The notes below the pieces were generated by a model that saw only the letters and a list, made by a program, of their open reading frames with translations, was not told the DNA's origin and did no database searches. A program made the position numbers and the translations under genes. Positions 8,376 to 16,773 of a stretch of 39,859 nucleotides of DNA are shown here, in pieces; the stretch's first letter is position 1, and the number at the start of each line of letters is the position of its first letter. The stretch is from Hyphomicrobiales bacterium (lineage in GTDB: Bacteria > Pseudomonadota > Alphaproteobacteria > Rhizobiales > OSC116). The stretch spans positions 1 through 39,859 of the forward strand of contig JABSRZ010000017.1 in the NCBI GenBank assembly GCA_013214705.1. The letters run 5' to 3'.

Positions 8376-9152
8376 ATGACACAGTTTAAGGGTAAGGTCA
8401 CGGTGGTAACCGGCTCAAGCGGAATCGGTCTGGCGGCGGCGCTTCACTTTGCTCGCGAAGGGGCTAACGTTTATGTTTGCGGCATTGATGATGTTTTAAA
8501 TAGCAAGGCAATCCAGCAGGCCAAGGGACTAGACATAACCGTGTCCAAAGTAGATGTATCCGACGCTAACCAAGTTCAAGCTTGGATTGAAGGCATTGGA
8601 AAAGCTGAAGGTGGAATTGATTACTTGATAAACTCGGCCGCGGTTCAAACTTATGGGGACACGGTTTCAACCGATGTCGCTCATTGGAATCGGGTCATTT
8701 CAATAAATCTGTCGTCTTGTTTCTTGACATCACATTTCGCGTATCCGTTTATGAAAGCCCGCGGTGGCGGCTCGATTATCCATGTATCTTCGGTTCAAGG
8801 TCATGCTAATCAGAACAATGTTTTGGCATATGCAACCAGTAAAGGTGGAATTCATGCGTTGGTGCGAGCCCAAGCGGTGGATGCAGCTAAAGATAACATC
8901 CGGGTAAATTCTGTAAGCCCGGGTTCAGTGCGTACGCCACTACTTGAATTTGCAGCACAGCAAGTTGTTGGTGAAGGCAATTCAATTGAAGAAACCATTG
9001 CCGAATTTGGCAAAGCACACCCAATTGGCCGGGTGGGTAAAGTTGAGGAAGTAAGCGCTTTAATTGCGTTCCTTTGTAGCGATTCAGCTGGATTCTGCAC
9101 CGGTGCAGATTATTTAATCGATGGCGCTTTGACAGCCCATATAGGAGTATAG
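8376..9152 (+). CDS. SDR dehydrogenase, probable sugar (aldose) dehydrogenase
   Basis: 258 residues, classical SDR fold with Asn111, Ser138 or Ser139, Tyr152 and Lys156, an NSAA motif near 86 and the ending DYLIDGAL. In this operon the job not otherwise covered is oxidation of the free sugar to its lactone, the substrate of the SMP-30 lactonase; a dehydrogenase of a pathway side product is also possible. An oddity is the nucleotide loop, VTGSSGIG (11-18), with only two residues between TG and GIG where the family has three. That might alter cofactor binding. AGGAG lies 7-8 nt upstream of the ATG. The gene sits 9 nt after the UxuA-like gene and 4 nt before the hydrolase gene. Confidence 0.83.
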   Translation: MTQFKGKVTVVTGSSGIGLAAALHFAREGANVYVCGIDDVLNSKAIQQAKGLDITVSKVDVSDANQVQAWIEGIGKAEGGIDYLINSAAVQTYGDTVSTDVAHWNRVISINLSSCFLTSHFAYPFMKARGGGSIIHVSSVQGHANQNNVLAYATSKGGIHALVRAQAVDAAKDNIRVNSVSPGSVRTPLLEFAAQQVVGEGNSIEETIAEFGKAHPIGRVGKVEEVSALIAFLCSDSAGFCTGADYLIDGALTAHIGV

Positions 9153-9156
9153 ACGA

Positions 9157-9999
9157 ATGAAATTATTACGATTTGGTGAAGCGGGGCAAGAACGTCCTGG
9201 CATTTTGGATGCCGATGGGAATATTCGCGACCTTTCTGATCATATCAATGATGTTGCGGGTGATAACTTAAGCGATGCGGTGATTGCCAAGGTGGCGGCT
9301 ATCGACCCAACCACCTTACCAATTGCTGATAAAAACGTTAGGCTTGGGCCTTGTGTGGGTCAGGTTGGAAAATTCATTTGTATTGGATTAAACTATGCCG
9401 ACCACGCTGCCGAAGCTGGTATGAAACTGCCCAAAGAACCGATAATTTTTGCCAAAGCAACCTCGGCCATTTGCGGACCTAATGATAACGTGGAAATTCC
9501 ACGCGGATCGCTAAAAACCGATTGGGAAGTTGAATTGGGCGTGGTCATCGGAAAACATGCCAAATATGTAAGTGAAGTTGATGCGTTGGATTATGTGGCT
9601 GGCTATTGCGTGATAAATGACCTGTCAGAACGAGATTTCCAACTGCACCGCTCGGGTCAGTGGATCAAGGGTAAATCCTGTGATACATTCGGACCAATTG
9701 GCCCTTGGCTGGTGACACGCGACGAGGTTCAGGACCCGCAAAACCTATCGATGTATCTTGAGGTAAATGGCCACCGGTATCAGGATGGCTCGACCACAAC
9801 CATGCATTTTGACGTTGCAAAATTGATCAGCCATCTATCACAATTCATGAGCCTGCAGCCTGGTGATGTGATTTCCACGGGCACACCTCCGGGTGTTGGT
9901 ATGGGCCAAAAACCCGAAACCTACCTCAAGCCCGGTGATAAAATCGAATTGGGAATAGAGGGACTGGGGGCGCAAGTTCAAAACGTGGTGGCTGGATAG
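9157..9999 (+). CDS. Fumarylacetoacetate hydrolase family protein, probable 2,4-diketo-3-deoxy-sugar-acid hydrolase
   Basis: 280 residues, the full length of the FAH family branch that includes 2,4-diketo-3-deoxy-L-rhamnonate/fuconate hydrolases. The N-terminal domain is followed by KFICIGLNYADHAAEAG (72-88). The metal ligands are expected at Glu124, Glu126 (DWEVELG) and Asp155 (CVINDLSERD), and the family block STGTPPGVG is at 240-248. It would split the C3-C4 bond of a 2,4-diketo acid to give pyruvate and a hydroxy acid: lactate from a 6-deoxyhexose, glycolate from a pentose, glycerate from a hexose. It ends the rightward operon; the dld gene begins 130 nt later. Such genes are often mis-annotated as ureidoglycolate lyase or isomerase. 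Confidence 0.87.
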   Translation: MKLLRFGEAGQERPGILDADGNIRDLSDHINDVAGDNLSDAVIAKVAAIDPTTLPIADKNVRLGPCVGQVGKFICIGLNYADHAAEAGMKLPKEPIIFAKATSAICGPNDNVEIPRGSLKTDWEVELGVVIGKHAKYVSEVDALDYVAGYCVINDLSERDFQLHRSGQWIKGKSCDTFGPIGPWLVTRDEVQDPQNLSMYLEVNGHRYQDGSTTTMHFDVAKLISHLSQFMSLQPGDVISTGTPPGVGMGQKPETYLKPGDKIELGIEGLGAQVQNVVAG

Positions 10000-10059
10000 G
10001 AATATTTGCTTTGACTGCAGCAGCCCACTGACCGCCATCGAATGCTTTGGAGTAATTTG

Positions 10060-10071
10060 TTGTTCGAACAA
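10060..10071. promoter_or_regulatory. 12-bp perfect palindrome upstream of dld
   Basis: TTGTTCGAACAA is a perfect palindrome in the 130-nt gap between the hydrolase gene and dld, 58 nt before the dld start. It resembles the upstream operators in its TTGT/ACAA ends but has an even-numbered centre, so it does not fit the same consensus. It could be an operator for a separate lactate regulator. Confidence 0.35.
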
Positions 10072-10129
10072 AGCTAGAGCTTAAACCAACATTTAGCGGG
10101 TAAATTTTATAACGGATCGTGTTTACACA

Positions 10130-11827
10130 ATGGCGCATAAAAGCTTTATTGCTGACATAACCAACATTGTTGGTTCAAAAAACATTCTGACCAAAGCTCA
10201 TAAAACCAAACGCTATCGCACTGGGTTTCGGTCGGGCGAAGGGGAGGCGATTGCAGTTGTGTTTCCAACTTCCTTGCTTATGCAATGGCAAGTTTTACAA
10301 GCCTGTGTGAAGAATGACATTGTCATAATAATGCAAGCTGCCAACACTGGGTTAACCGAGGGCTCAACGCCTAATGGAAATGAATATGGCCGAGATGTGG
10401 TGATATTAAATACCACTCGTATGGATAAAATCCACGTTATTAACGATGGCAAACAGGTTGTCGCCCTGCCCGGCGCGACGCTTTATAATTTGGAAAAGCA
10501 ACTTTTGACTTATGACCGTTTGCCGCATTCAGAAATTGGCTCATCTTGCATAGGTGCGTCTATTGTCGGCGGTGTTTGCAACAATAGCGGTGGCGCGTTA
10601 ATTCACCGTGGCCCGGCTTATACCGAATTGGCACTGTTTGCTCAAATTCATGCAGATGGCCGAGTTGAATTAGTGAACCGTCTTGGGATTGATTTGGGGC
10701 AAGATGCCGAGAGTATGCTTAAAAAACTAGATGACGGCTTATTTGATCAAAATAATATTGAACAAACTGATAGATTGGCATCTGACCAAACTTATCAAGA
10801 CCGGGTTCGAAATATAAATGCCGATACACCGTCTAGATTTAACGCCGACAAGGATCATTTATTTGAAACCAGTGGATGTGCCGGAAAATTGGTGGTATTT
10901 GCTGTGCGGTTAGACACTTATGGAAAAAACCAGCGAGAACAATTATTTTATATTGGCACAAACAGCCCCAATGAGCTTTCAGACATTAGAAAACACATAT
11001 TGAGCGAAATGGATAATTTGCCAATATTGGCCGAATATATGCACAAGGACATTTATGAAATTGCCAAGAAATATGGCAAAGATGTATTTGTGATTATAAA
11101 CCTTTTGGGCACTAGCTATCTACCGATGTTTTTTACCTTAAAAGGCAATTTGGATGCTTGGTTCGAAAAATTAGGCTTTTTACCAAAACATTTTGCCGAT
11201 AAAATGATGCAATTTTTAAGCATATTTTTGCCCAATTTATTGCCCAAAAAAATTGAAAACTATCGGGAAAAATATAATCATTATCTGATGATTAAAATGG
11301 CCGATGATGGCATTGCGGAGTTAGATGGTTTTTTAAGCGAATATTTTGCCAAAAATCAACAGAATCAAGGCGAGTATTATATCTGCCCGCCTAAAGATAG
11401 TGCAAAGATTTTGCTGCATAGATTTGTGGCGGCTGGCAGCGCCGTGCGTTATCAGGCCGTTCATCATCAACAAGTTGAAGAGGTTATTGCGTTAGATGTT
11501 GCCCTTAAGCGCAATGAGGAAAATTGGTTTGAGACATTGCCAAAAGAGATTGAGCAACAACTGAGCCATAAACTCTATTATGGCCATTTTATGTGCCATG
11601 TTTTCCATCAAGACTATATTGTTAAAAAAGGCGCAGATACGGTAAAAATCAAAACTCAAATGTTAGAGATTTTTAACCAAAAAGGCGCTGAATATCCAGC
11701 CGAACACAATGTTGGGCATGTTTATAAAGCCAAACCAGATCTAGCTAATTTCTATCAACAACTCGACCCAACCAACAGCCTTAACCCTGGAATAGGAAAA
11801 GTGAGCAAACTAAAATTCTATAAATAG
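10130..11827 (+). CDS. dld: Quinone-dependent D-lactate dehydrogenase
   Basis: 565 residues against 571 in E. coli Dld, with close similarity along the N-terminal FAD-binding domain: YRTGFRSGEGEAIAVVFP (about 29-46), MQAANTGLTEGSTPNGNEYGRDVV (about 67-90) and SSCIGASIVGGVCNNSGGALI (about 140-160), which contact FAD. The C-terminal part corresponds to the Dld membrane-binding domain, with a basic, hydrophobic stretch near 345-385. It is a peripheral inner-membrane flavoprotein that oxidises D-lactate to pyruvate and passes electrons to quinone. The ribosome site is weak (GGAT about 13 nt upstream). Its placement directly after the diketo-acid hydrolase gene suggests that the pathway releases lactate and that this is the D form. 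An independent promoter in the 130-nt gap is equally possible. Confidence 0.93.
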   Translation: MAHKSFIADITNIVGSKNILTKAHKTKRYRTGFRSGEGEAIAVVFPTSLLMQWQVLQACVKNDIVIIMQAANTGLTEGSTPNGNEYGRDVVILNTTRMDKIHVINDGKQVVALPGATLYNLEKQLLTYDRLPHSEIGSSCIGASIVGGVCNNSGGALIHRGPAYTELALFAQIHADGRVELVNRLGIDLGQDAESMLKKLDDGLFDQNNIEQTDRLASDQTYQDRVRNINADTPSRFNADKDHLFETSGCAGKLVVFAVRLDTYGKNQREQLFYIGTNSPNELSDIRKHILSEMDNLPILAEYMHKDIYEIAKKYGKDVFVIINLLGTSYLPMFFTLKGNLDAWFEKLGFLPKHFADKMMQFLSIFLPNLLPKKIENYREKYNHYLMIKMADDGIAELDGFLSEYFAKNQQNQGEYYICPPKDSAKILLHRFVAAGSAVRYQAVHHQQVEEVIALDVALKRNEENWFETLPKEIEQQLSHKLYYGHFMCHVFHQDYIVKKGADTVKIKTQMLEIFNQKGAEYPAEHNVGHVYKAKPDLANFYQQLDPTNSLNPGIGKVSKLKFYK

Positions 11828-12045
11828 TTATATGGGGCATTGCCTTAAAAACCATAAAAGCAAAAAACATCAATTCAAAAAATTAAGCCTGGGCCCTTAT
11901 TTGCTAGGTCTTCCAAAAATTGACGCGGCAACACTGCAAAACCAAAAAATCGTTATAATTCAATACGTTATACAACAAATGGTGCCGCAGGAGAAAATAA
12001 GTGCGGCAACACATGGCTGCTCATAGATGAACTGAGTTTGAAATA

Positions 12046-13020
12046 TCATATTTTACCAATGTCGAAATCCGATTTTCCTGCTCTTTGCCAGCTAGAATTC
12101 AGAAATTCGGAATTTGGTTTAGGTGGTTTGAAACTTTCGTCAAATTCTTTAAAATACTGAAACAACATATAGGGGTTGCCTGTAGAAGACGATGTTGTCT
12201 CGATCAAATCCACCATTTTCTTAAGTTTTATCTTGTCAGAAAACACATTCAAAACTAACGATGGTGAGGTCAAATTGAGGTGCTGTTTATAGCGGTCATT
12301 GCCAATGTAATCTTCATATTGCAATAGATTTCTCAAATGACTTTTTCGATTGAAGTTTTTCGTTGTGGTTGGTTCTGTGCCTCGGTCGGCTTCTACCAAA
12401 AAGAATCGGAAATAATTTTGACCTGAATGCTTATATTCTAGTTCAAACAACGCATCAGGAATTATATCCTTGATTAGTGTCTTGCCGCCGTTTGGTTCAA
12501 CAAATTGAGTTGAATATTTTAACTCGGTATTTGCAAGAGCTAGGATTTGAGATTGCGGTATAAAATTAATATCCTCACGTTCCAAAGTAGCTAATTCAAT
12601 AGACGCTGTAACGCAACTGACCATATAGTTATGCAGCCATGGGCCAGATTGTTTTGCTGATTGTATATTCCAAAGTCCTGCTTTTTTTAGCACAGAAGTT
12701 GAAGCTGGTGTGATGTCATAAATAAGCTCATTATACCGACTGTCTATGGTTCTGAACTGTTGATGTGGCCGATTTAAAAATGTGCCATTCTGCGGGGTGT
12801 GATCTTCATTGAAAAAATCAGTGAGCCTCAGTTTGGTGCTTTTTTCACTGTTGTGCATGTGTTTTGAGAAACCATGCAAAAAAGATGTTGAAAGCGGACC
12901 GTGCTGATGAATTTTTTCAAACCATAAAATGTCTCGCGGTTGAGCGGTCACACGTTTATTGGTTGTGGTTGGCCTGGTTCTGCTACGGCGCTTTATAACA
13001 TTAAATTCATTTTCAGCCAT
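12046..13020 (-). CDS. Replication-relaxation family-like protein of a mobile element
   Basis: 324 residues. The N-terminus is basic (residues 8-30). The central part fits the replication-relaxation family: PDALFELEY near 191-199, FRFFLVEADRGTEPTT near 207-222 (the hallmark acidic/DRGTE motif) and a following K...LLQYEDYI stretch. Such proteins are found in plasmids and integrative conjugative elements, beside coupling ATPases; their exact role is poorly defined. The start lies only 3 nt after the stop of the truncated coupling-protein gene, so the two were one operon. No relaxase, integrase or pilus gene is nearby, so I read this as a surviving piece of a lost element. Family confidence is moderate. 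Confidence 0.62.
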   Translation of the reverse strand: MAENEFNVIKRRSRTRPTTTNKRVTAQPRDILWFEKIHQHGPLSTSFLHGFSKHMHNSEKSTKLRLTDFFNEDHTPQNGTFLNRPHQQFRTIDSRYNELIYDITPASTSVLKKAGLWNIQSAKQSGPWLHNYMVSCVTASIELATLEREDINFIPQSQILALANTELKYSTQFVEPNGGKTLIKDIIPDALFELEYKHSGQNYFRFFLVEADRGTEPTTTKNFNRKSHLRNLLQYEDYIGNDRYKQHLNLTSPSLVLNVFSDKIKLKKMVDLIETTSSSTGNPYMLFQYFKEFDESFKPPKPNSEFLNSSWQRAGKSDFDIGKI

Positions 13021-13023
13021 AGA

Positions 13024-13569
13024 TCACCAATTGGACCCTGCTTTTGTTGACCCGTCGTTTGGTTTTTTATCTGACTTTGAAGCAGTACGCTCTGAAGTCG
13101 CCTGTTCATTCGAACTTACATTCTCATCAGTATCAGCATCGTCTTCATCATCTGTTTTCAGCTCAGTATAGTGATTAGCGTAACGTGATCGCATAACTTG
13201 TTGCAACTCTTCTCGCTGCTCAACACTCATTGATGGTCGATTTTCTATATAACCAAATGGGAACGACAATGGCAATGCACTTTTGGTCACCCCACGAATA
13301 TATGTTGCAAAGCTACCTTTTGGCTGGCTATCGATTAAGTCCGGATCACAATAAAGCATTTGCGATAAGGTACGCGCGTTTTTTGCCGAAACACCACCAG
13401 CAAATTTAATCGAAGTATTGGCCGAAAACGCTTCTTGCAGCTTTACATCCAACTGACCCAAAAATTGATGGGCGAGTAGCCCCCTAATAGCCCACCTTTT
13501 GTGCAAAGATTGTATGTTCTGAAATGTTCCACCATGTGAGAAACAAAATTTTATTTCGTTTTGTTTCAA
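13024..13569 (-). pseudogene. C-terminal fragment of a conjugative coupling ATPase (TraG/TraD-like) fused to a repeat
   Basis: The open frame encodes 181 residues from a TTG at 13569. From about residue 30 (LLAHQFLGQLDVKLQEAF, ANTSIKFAGGVS) it matches the distal part of type IV coupling or DNA-transfer ATPases, where AHQ...L and the NT(S)IKF strand follow Walker B. Everything upstream, including both Walker motifs, is missing. The first 28 residues are encoded by a 105-bp repeat (13489-13593) present again at 39170-39275, so the N-terminus is a junction product. The C-terminal 50 residues are acidic and low-complexity (DDEDDADTDENVSS), ending in lysine/serine-rich sequence. It cannot be a working ATPase; some expression from the repeat is possible. 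Confidence 0.65.
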
Positions 13570-13593
13570 ATGGTATGTTCATGTATGAGCAAT
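13489..13593 (-). repeat. 105-bp repeat copy B, inverted relative to 39170-39275
   Basis: Read on the minus strand this runs from attgctcatac to aaaaggtgggct and aligns to 39170-39275 with about ten mismatches and one single-base gap (roughly 90% identity by eye). Both copies encode the peptide core GTFQNIQS followed by KRWA. Similarity stops abruptly at the ggtgggct end, where the two copies meet unrelated sequence. The other end also changes near the coordinates given. Confidence 0.8.
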
Positions 13594-13616
13594 TATCGTT
13601 TGCTCAGTCATGTGAT

Positions 13617-16235
13617 TTATTGGGTCAACCGCACCAACATCAAAGGAAGAGCATCCAGGGAGTAGTTTACCTGATGAGTGGCACGATTTTCTGCATGCGG
13701 AACCCATTGCTTATCGGCAAAATTATATTCTTCAACTTTCCTATACCACTTGTCCAGCGAAACCAAACCATTGATTTGACCGTTCTGCGGCTTCTTCACT
13801 AACACTACATAACGAATTTGCGGATTGGCATCTTGATAGCTCCCGGCAATCACATCTGATGACGGAATCCAGTGTACGAACCCACCTCGCGGCAAATTAA
13901 AAATAGGCGCTGTTAGCCCAGCATAGGTCGCATTACCAAGTTCGTTTTGCACTATTCGAATGAAGTTATATGTTTCCCGTACCGGATCGAACACCTCTGG
14001 GTTGGGGATGTTCACCGCGTTCAATAGGCCATTGTAATTCTCTGTTACATCTTTCATTGGCCGCATATTATGGCTAAGGAAATATCCGAAACGCTTAATA
14101 CCATGCGCGAAAGACCATGCCGAGTACCATTTCATTTGTGGAGCAGACGGGACTAATCTATCAAAGCCTAGATTTGTAAAAGTTTGTAAAAAATTCAACG
14201 GTTCGGCACGCACCGCATCGGCATTATCTCTAATCATCGTCATAGTTAAATGCATCATATCGATTAAGGCTGGCAAGCAGTTTAGATAGCGACTGTCTTG
14301 CAAATAAAGATCAAAAGCCAGTTGATCGGGTTTGATAAGACCTGCTGCTTCATAAACATAATTATTTTCATAAAATGTCCTGTGCGCCAGATTAAACTGT
14401 TCACGCCCATTACAAGACGGGTAACCCATATCCTTTAGGCTCATAGTCGAATTCTCGTCTGATGGGCCGCCTTCTAAAGCATTATCGTTGGCGTTAATCG
14501 GATAAAGGTTCAAAAAGACGTCAAGGGAGGCTATTCTTTTATCTACATCTCCCTTGATGCAATCTCTTGCCCGTTTTTGGTTTGCGAATAATTCAGTTGA
14601 TGGCTCGTCTTTGAGAGAAATGCCTCTAAAGGCAGTGCCGTGTCGATCCACAAGTCTTTCAAAAACAGCTCGCCGCGATGTCATATATTTTTTGCAATTG
14701 AATATGCCGTCAACTTGTGCGACATAAATTTCCCAACGCTCCTGGGTGTAATACCTCGCTCCAGCACTCTTAACAGCATCACCAAAGAGTGTAATCAACG
14801 GTTCACCAGCAGATGGTAACATATAGTTTTTCACATTGAGTTTACTAAAATGCCCAACAACCTCCCGCGCGACGACGGTGTTGGACATATAACAATATTG
14901 CTGTCTATCAGGTTTGCATTCCTCAATACTGTCCATAAACAAATAAGCGGCATCGGCGGCCTGAGCTGGAACTGCCTTTAGGCTCCGGTTGGCAATGCGT
15001 GTGCCAGAATTGAAGCCGCTCCGCGTGTGAGCAGGCCAATCAATATGAGTTGTGAGCGCAAAAGATTGACCAGCGGCCTCCAGTCTTAAGATTGGATGGC
15101 TCCAATCGGCCACTGTCCCACCGACACAGGATAACACGGAGAATGTTGGCGCAAGGCGCCACAAACACGTATTCTTACCCGTGGTATTTTGAACATAAAG
15201 CAGTGACTCGCACTGTGTTAGACCATTTTCTAATTCACAATTACGGCCGTCTAAACCTTCAGAAAATGCTCGATCCTGCGTTGCCAACAATGTCAAAGAA
15301 GCTATTTTAGCACCTAAATTGTAGCCAGTTTTGGTAGGTTTGGGCCAACCAATATGGTTTGTCAGCACCAATTCTTGTTGCAGGGCGCCAATTGTAGTTG
15401 TGTAGTTCCAAGATTGCGACGTCCCACCATGACAGGTGAGAATTTTAAATGTAGGCTTTAGTTGCCATAAACAGGCATTCTTGCCAGTGGTGTTAAAAAC
15501 CGACACAATGGTGCTACATGTCGGTTTATCGGTAGCCAACCGACAGACTGGTGCGCTTAAAATTGGGGTTGACGAGCGTGCCCGTGCTTGTAGATTCAGC
15601 CCATCTGAGGGTGATATAGATGTCGGATTGAGGCTTGGAATTTCAACCCGCACATCATCAATTATCAGAGCATCATGCGAGCTTTTGCCACCAGAGCCTA
15701 GATTCTTAATCTCTATCGTGCTGGTTTCTGCCTGAGCCGTAAAGCTAAAGGTGAACTGTTTCCATTCACTAAACCCAACGGTGAAAACCTCATTCAAATC
15801 ATCACCTTGAGAACCAAAAATGCGCACTGACCCTTGGCCATCTTCAAAGCTAGCACTGTTAACTGCCCATAAGCTAACGCTATAGATCTGCCCAACTTGT
15901 GTTGTAAAAGACTGAACAGCTGTACCAGGATCAAATGAATTGCCTATTGTAAGCGCGTATTTACCGTCGGGAACTGGTCTAGAGGCCGTGCCTGTTGGCA
16001 AAGAATAACGTTGGCCTGGGCCACAACCCAAATGACAGGTAACATATTTCAGCTCCCACACGCCAACATTTGCTGGAGGTTCTCGCTTTATCAGCGCAGC
16101 AGCCTGTTCTGCAGTGGTTTCAAAACTACCATTTAGCAATAGGTTATCTGCTCGCGCCGGCGAAACCAACGCTGAGAGCATGATTGCCATCAAGAACAAA
16201 ATACGAAAATTTTGTTTGTCGTTATTTATGAGCAT
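13617..16235 (-). CDS. Large secreted protein with N-terminal beta-sandwich, two Cys-rich repeats and a possible glycoside-hydrolase-like domain
   Basis: 872 residues. Residues 1-29 form a signal peptide (cut after PARA). Residues about 30-200 look like a galactose-binding-type beta-sandwich (NLLLNGSFE, DALIIDDVRVE). Two tandem modules follow at about 228-320 and 330-420, each with four cysteines equally spaced (231/240/255/268 and 333/342/357/370) and shared NTTGKN.CLW and WP..T.(S/T)G(Y/F)N cores. Residues about 430-770 read like a TIM-barrel hydrolase, with a GISLKDEP motif (539-545) whose Asp-Glu is a candidate catalytic pair, and a tail of about 100 residues looks like a beta-domain. I infer an exported carbohydrate-active protein, not assigned to a known family. 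It stands alone; its upstream flank is 538 bp of non-coding DNA. Confidence 0.6.
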   Translation of the reverse strand: MLINNDKQNFRILFLMAIMLSALVSPARADNLLLNGSFETTAEQAAALIKREPPANVGVWELKYVTCHLGCGPGQRYSLPTGTASRPVPDGKYALTIGNSFDPGTAVQSFTTQVGQIYSVSLWAVNSASFEDGQGSVRIFGSQGDDLNEVFTVGFSEWKQFTFSFTAQAETSTIEIKNLGSGGKSSHDALIIDDVRVEIPSLNPTSISPSDGLNLQARARSSTPILSAPVCRLATDKPTCSTIVSVFNTTGKNACLWQLKPTFKILTCHGGTSQSWNYTTTIGALQQELVLTNHIGWPKPTKTGYNLGAKIASLTLLATQDRAFSEGLDGRNCELENGLTQCESLLYVQNTTGKNTCLWRLAPTFSVLSCVGGTVADWSHPILRLEAAGQSFALTTHIDWPAHTRSGFNSGTRIANRSLKAVPAQAADAAYLFMDSIEECKPDRQQYCYMSNTVVAREVVGHFSKLNVKNYMLPSAGEPLITLFGDAVKSAGARYYTQERWEIYVAQVDGIFNCKKYMTSRRAVFERLVDRHGTAFRGISLKDEPSTELFANQKRARDCIKGDVDKRIASLDVFLNLYPINANDNALEGGPSDENSTMSLKDMGYPSCNGREQFNLAHRTFYENNYVYEAAGLIKPDQLAFDLYLQDSRYLNCLPALIDMMHLTMTMIRDNADAVRAEPLNFLQTFTNLGFDRLVPSAPQMKWYSAWSFAHGIKRFGYFLSHNMRPMKDVTENYNGLLNAVNIPNPEVFDPVRETYNFIRIVQNELGNATYAGLTAPIFNLPRGGFVHWIPSSDVIAGSYQDANPQIRYVVLVKKPQNGQINGLVSLDKWYRKVEEYNFADKQWVPHAENRATHQVNYSLDALPLMLVRLTQ

Positions 16236-16773
16236 ATTTTAATCCTATTAAAAAAGTATATTTTTAGCTTATTGTCCGTCTTCGAATGTTCAATGCCCGT
16301 TTTAACCTATTCATGTTCGGTATGAATCAAACCTGCGAGAAAGATGTTGAGGCCGCAAAGTTAGAGCAAGAGATATGAAGAACCATTGGCGGAAAGTATA
16401 ATTCGCCAATGAAATTATCTTCATTTTTGTCACAGATTATGTATTTTTTGTATAATTCTAACTTTCAAAACAGGCCAATAAATTAAGTATAATTAAATAT
16501 ATATATGATTATTAATTTAAAATTATAGGGCAGGTTTTCGAAAAATTCAAGTATAAAAGTTAGTCTGGCCAGATAAAAACCAACATGACGTGAATTGGCT
16601 AAAGATATGTTGGTATTGGAAAAACAAGTTTATATCGATGGCCATCATATTGGCAAAGAAAAACCCAATTGACTGCCGTTGGTTTGCCAAAGAAAAAATT
16701 GTTGTTTTGAAATGCTGATGTTTACTCATTAAACTTGGCTGAAATGGTAACTTACTCAAGATAAAATAATCTG
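16236..16773. other. 538-bp A+T-rich intergenic region without a supported gene
   Basis: It holds the upstream region of the secreted protein and the downstream region of the histidine kinase. The only clear structure is an 8-bp inverted repeat cattggcg/cgccaatg (16384-16391 and 16404-16411, 12-nt loop), with no U-run on the minus strand, so it is not a good terminator for the kinase. A 70-codon frame at 16547-16759 has no recognisable content. Confidence 0.5.

Noticed and set aside
11832-12026. 64-codon frame after dld
   Set aside because: Composition is lysine-rich and low in protein-like pattern, it has no ribosome site, and it lies in decayed DNA beside the element remnant.
11985-12040. 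Possible third copy of the repeat found at 13.5 and 39.2 kb
   Set aside because: It shares ccgcaggaga and gctcata..tgaac with the sequence around 39145-39185 at equal spacing, but only about 70% over 48 bp, and lacks the conserved core. It could be chance.
13677-13695. TGGCAC-like sigma-54 element
   Set aside because: The -12 half is imperfect and it lies inside the 3' end of the secreted-protein gene with no gene start beside it.
16384-16411. Rho-independent terminator of the histidine kinase gene
   Set aside because: The 8-bp stem is about 360 nt beyond the kinase stop and has no U-run on the transcript strand.
16547-16759. 70-codon minus-strand frame between kinase and secreted protein
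   Set aside because: No recognisable motif and no clear ribosome site; the strongly A+T-rich context makes chance frames likely.
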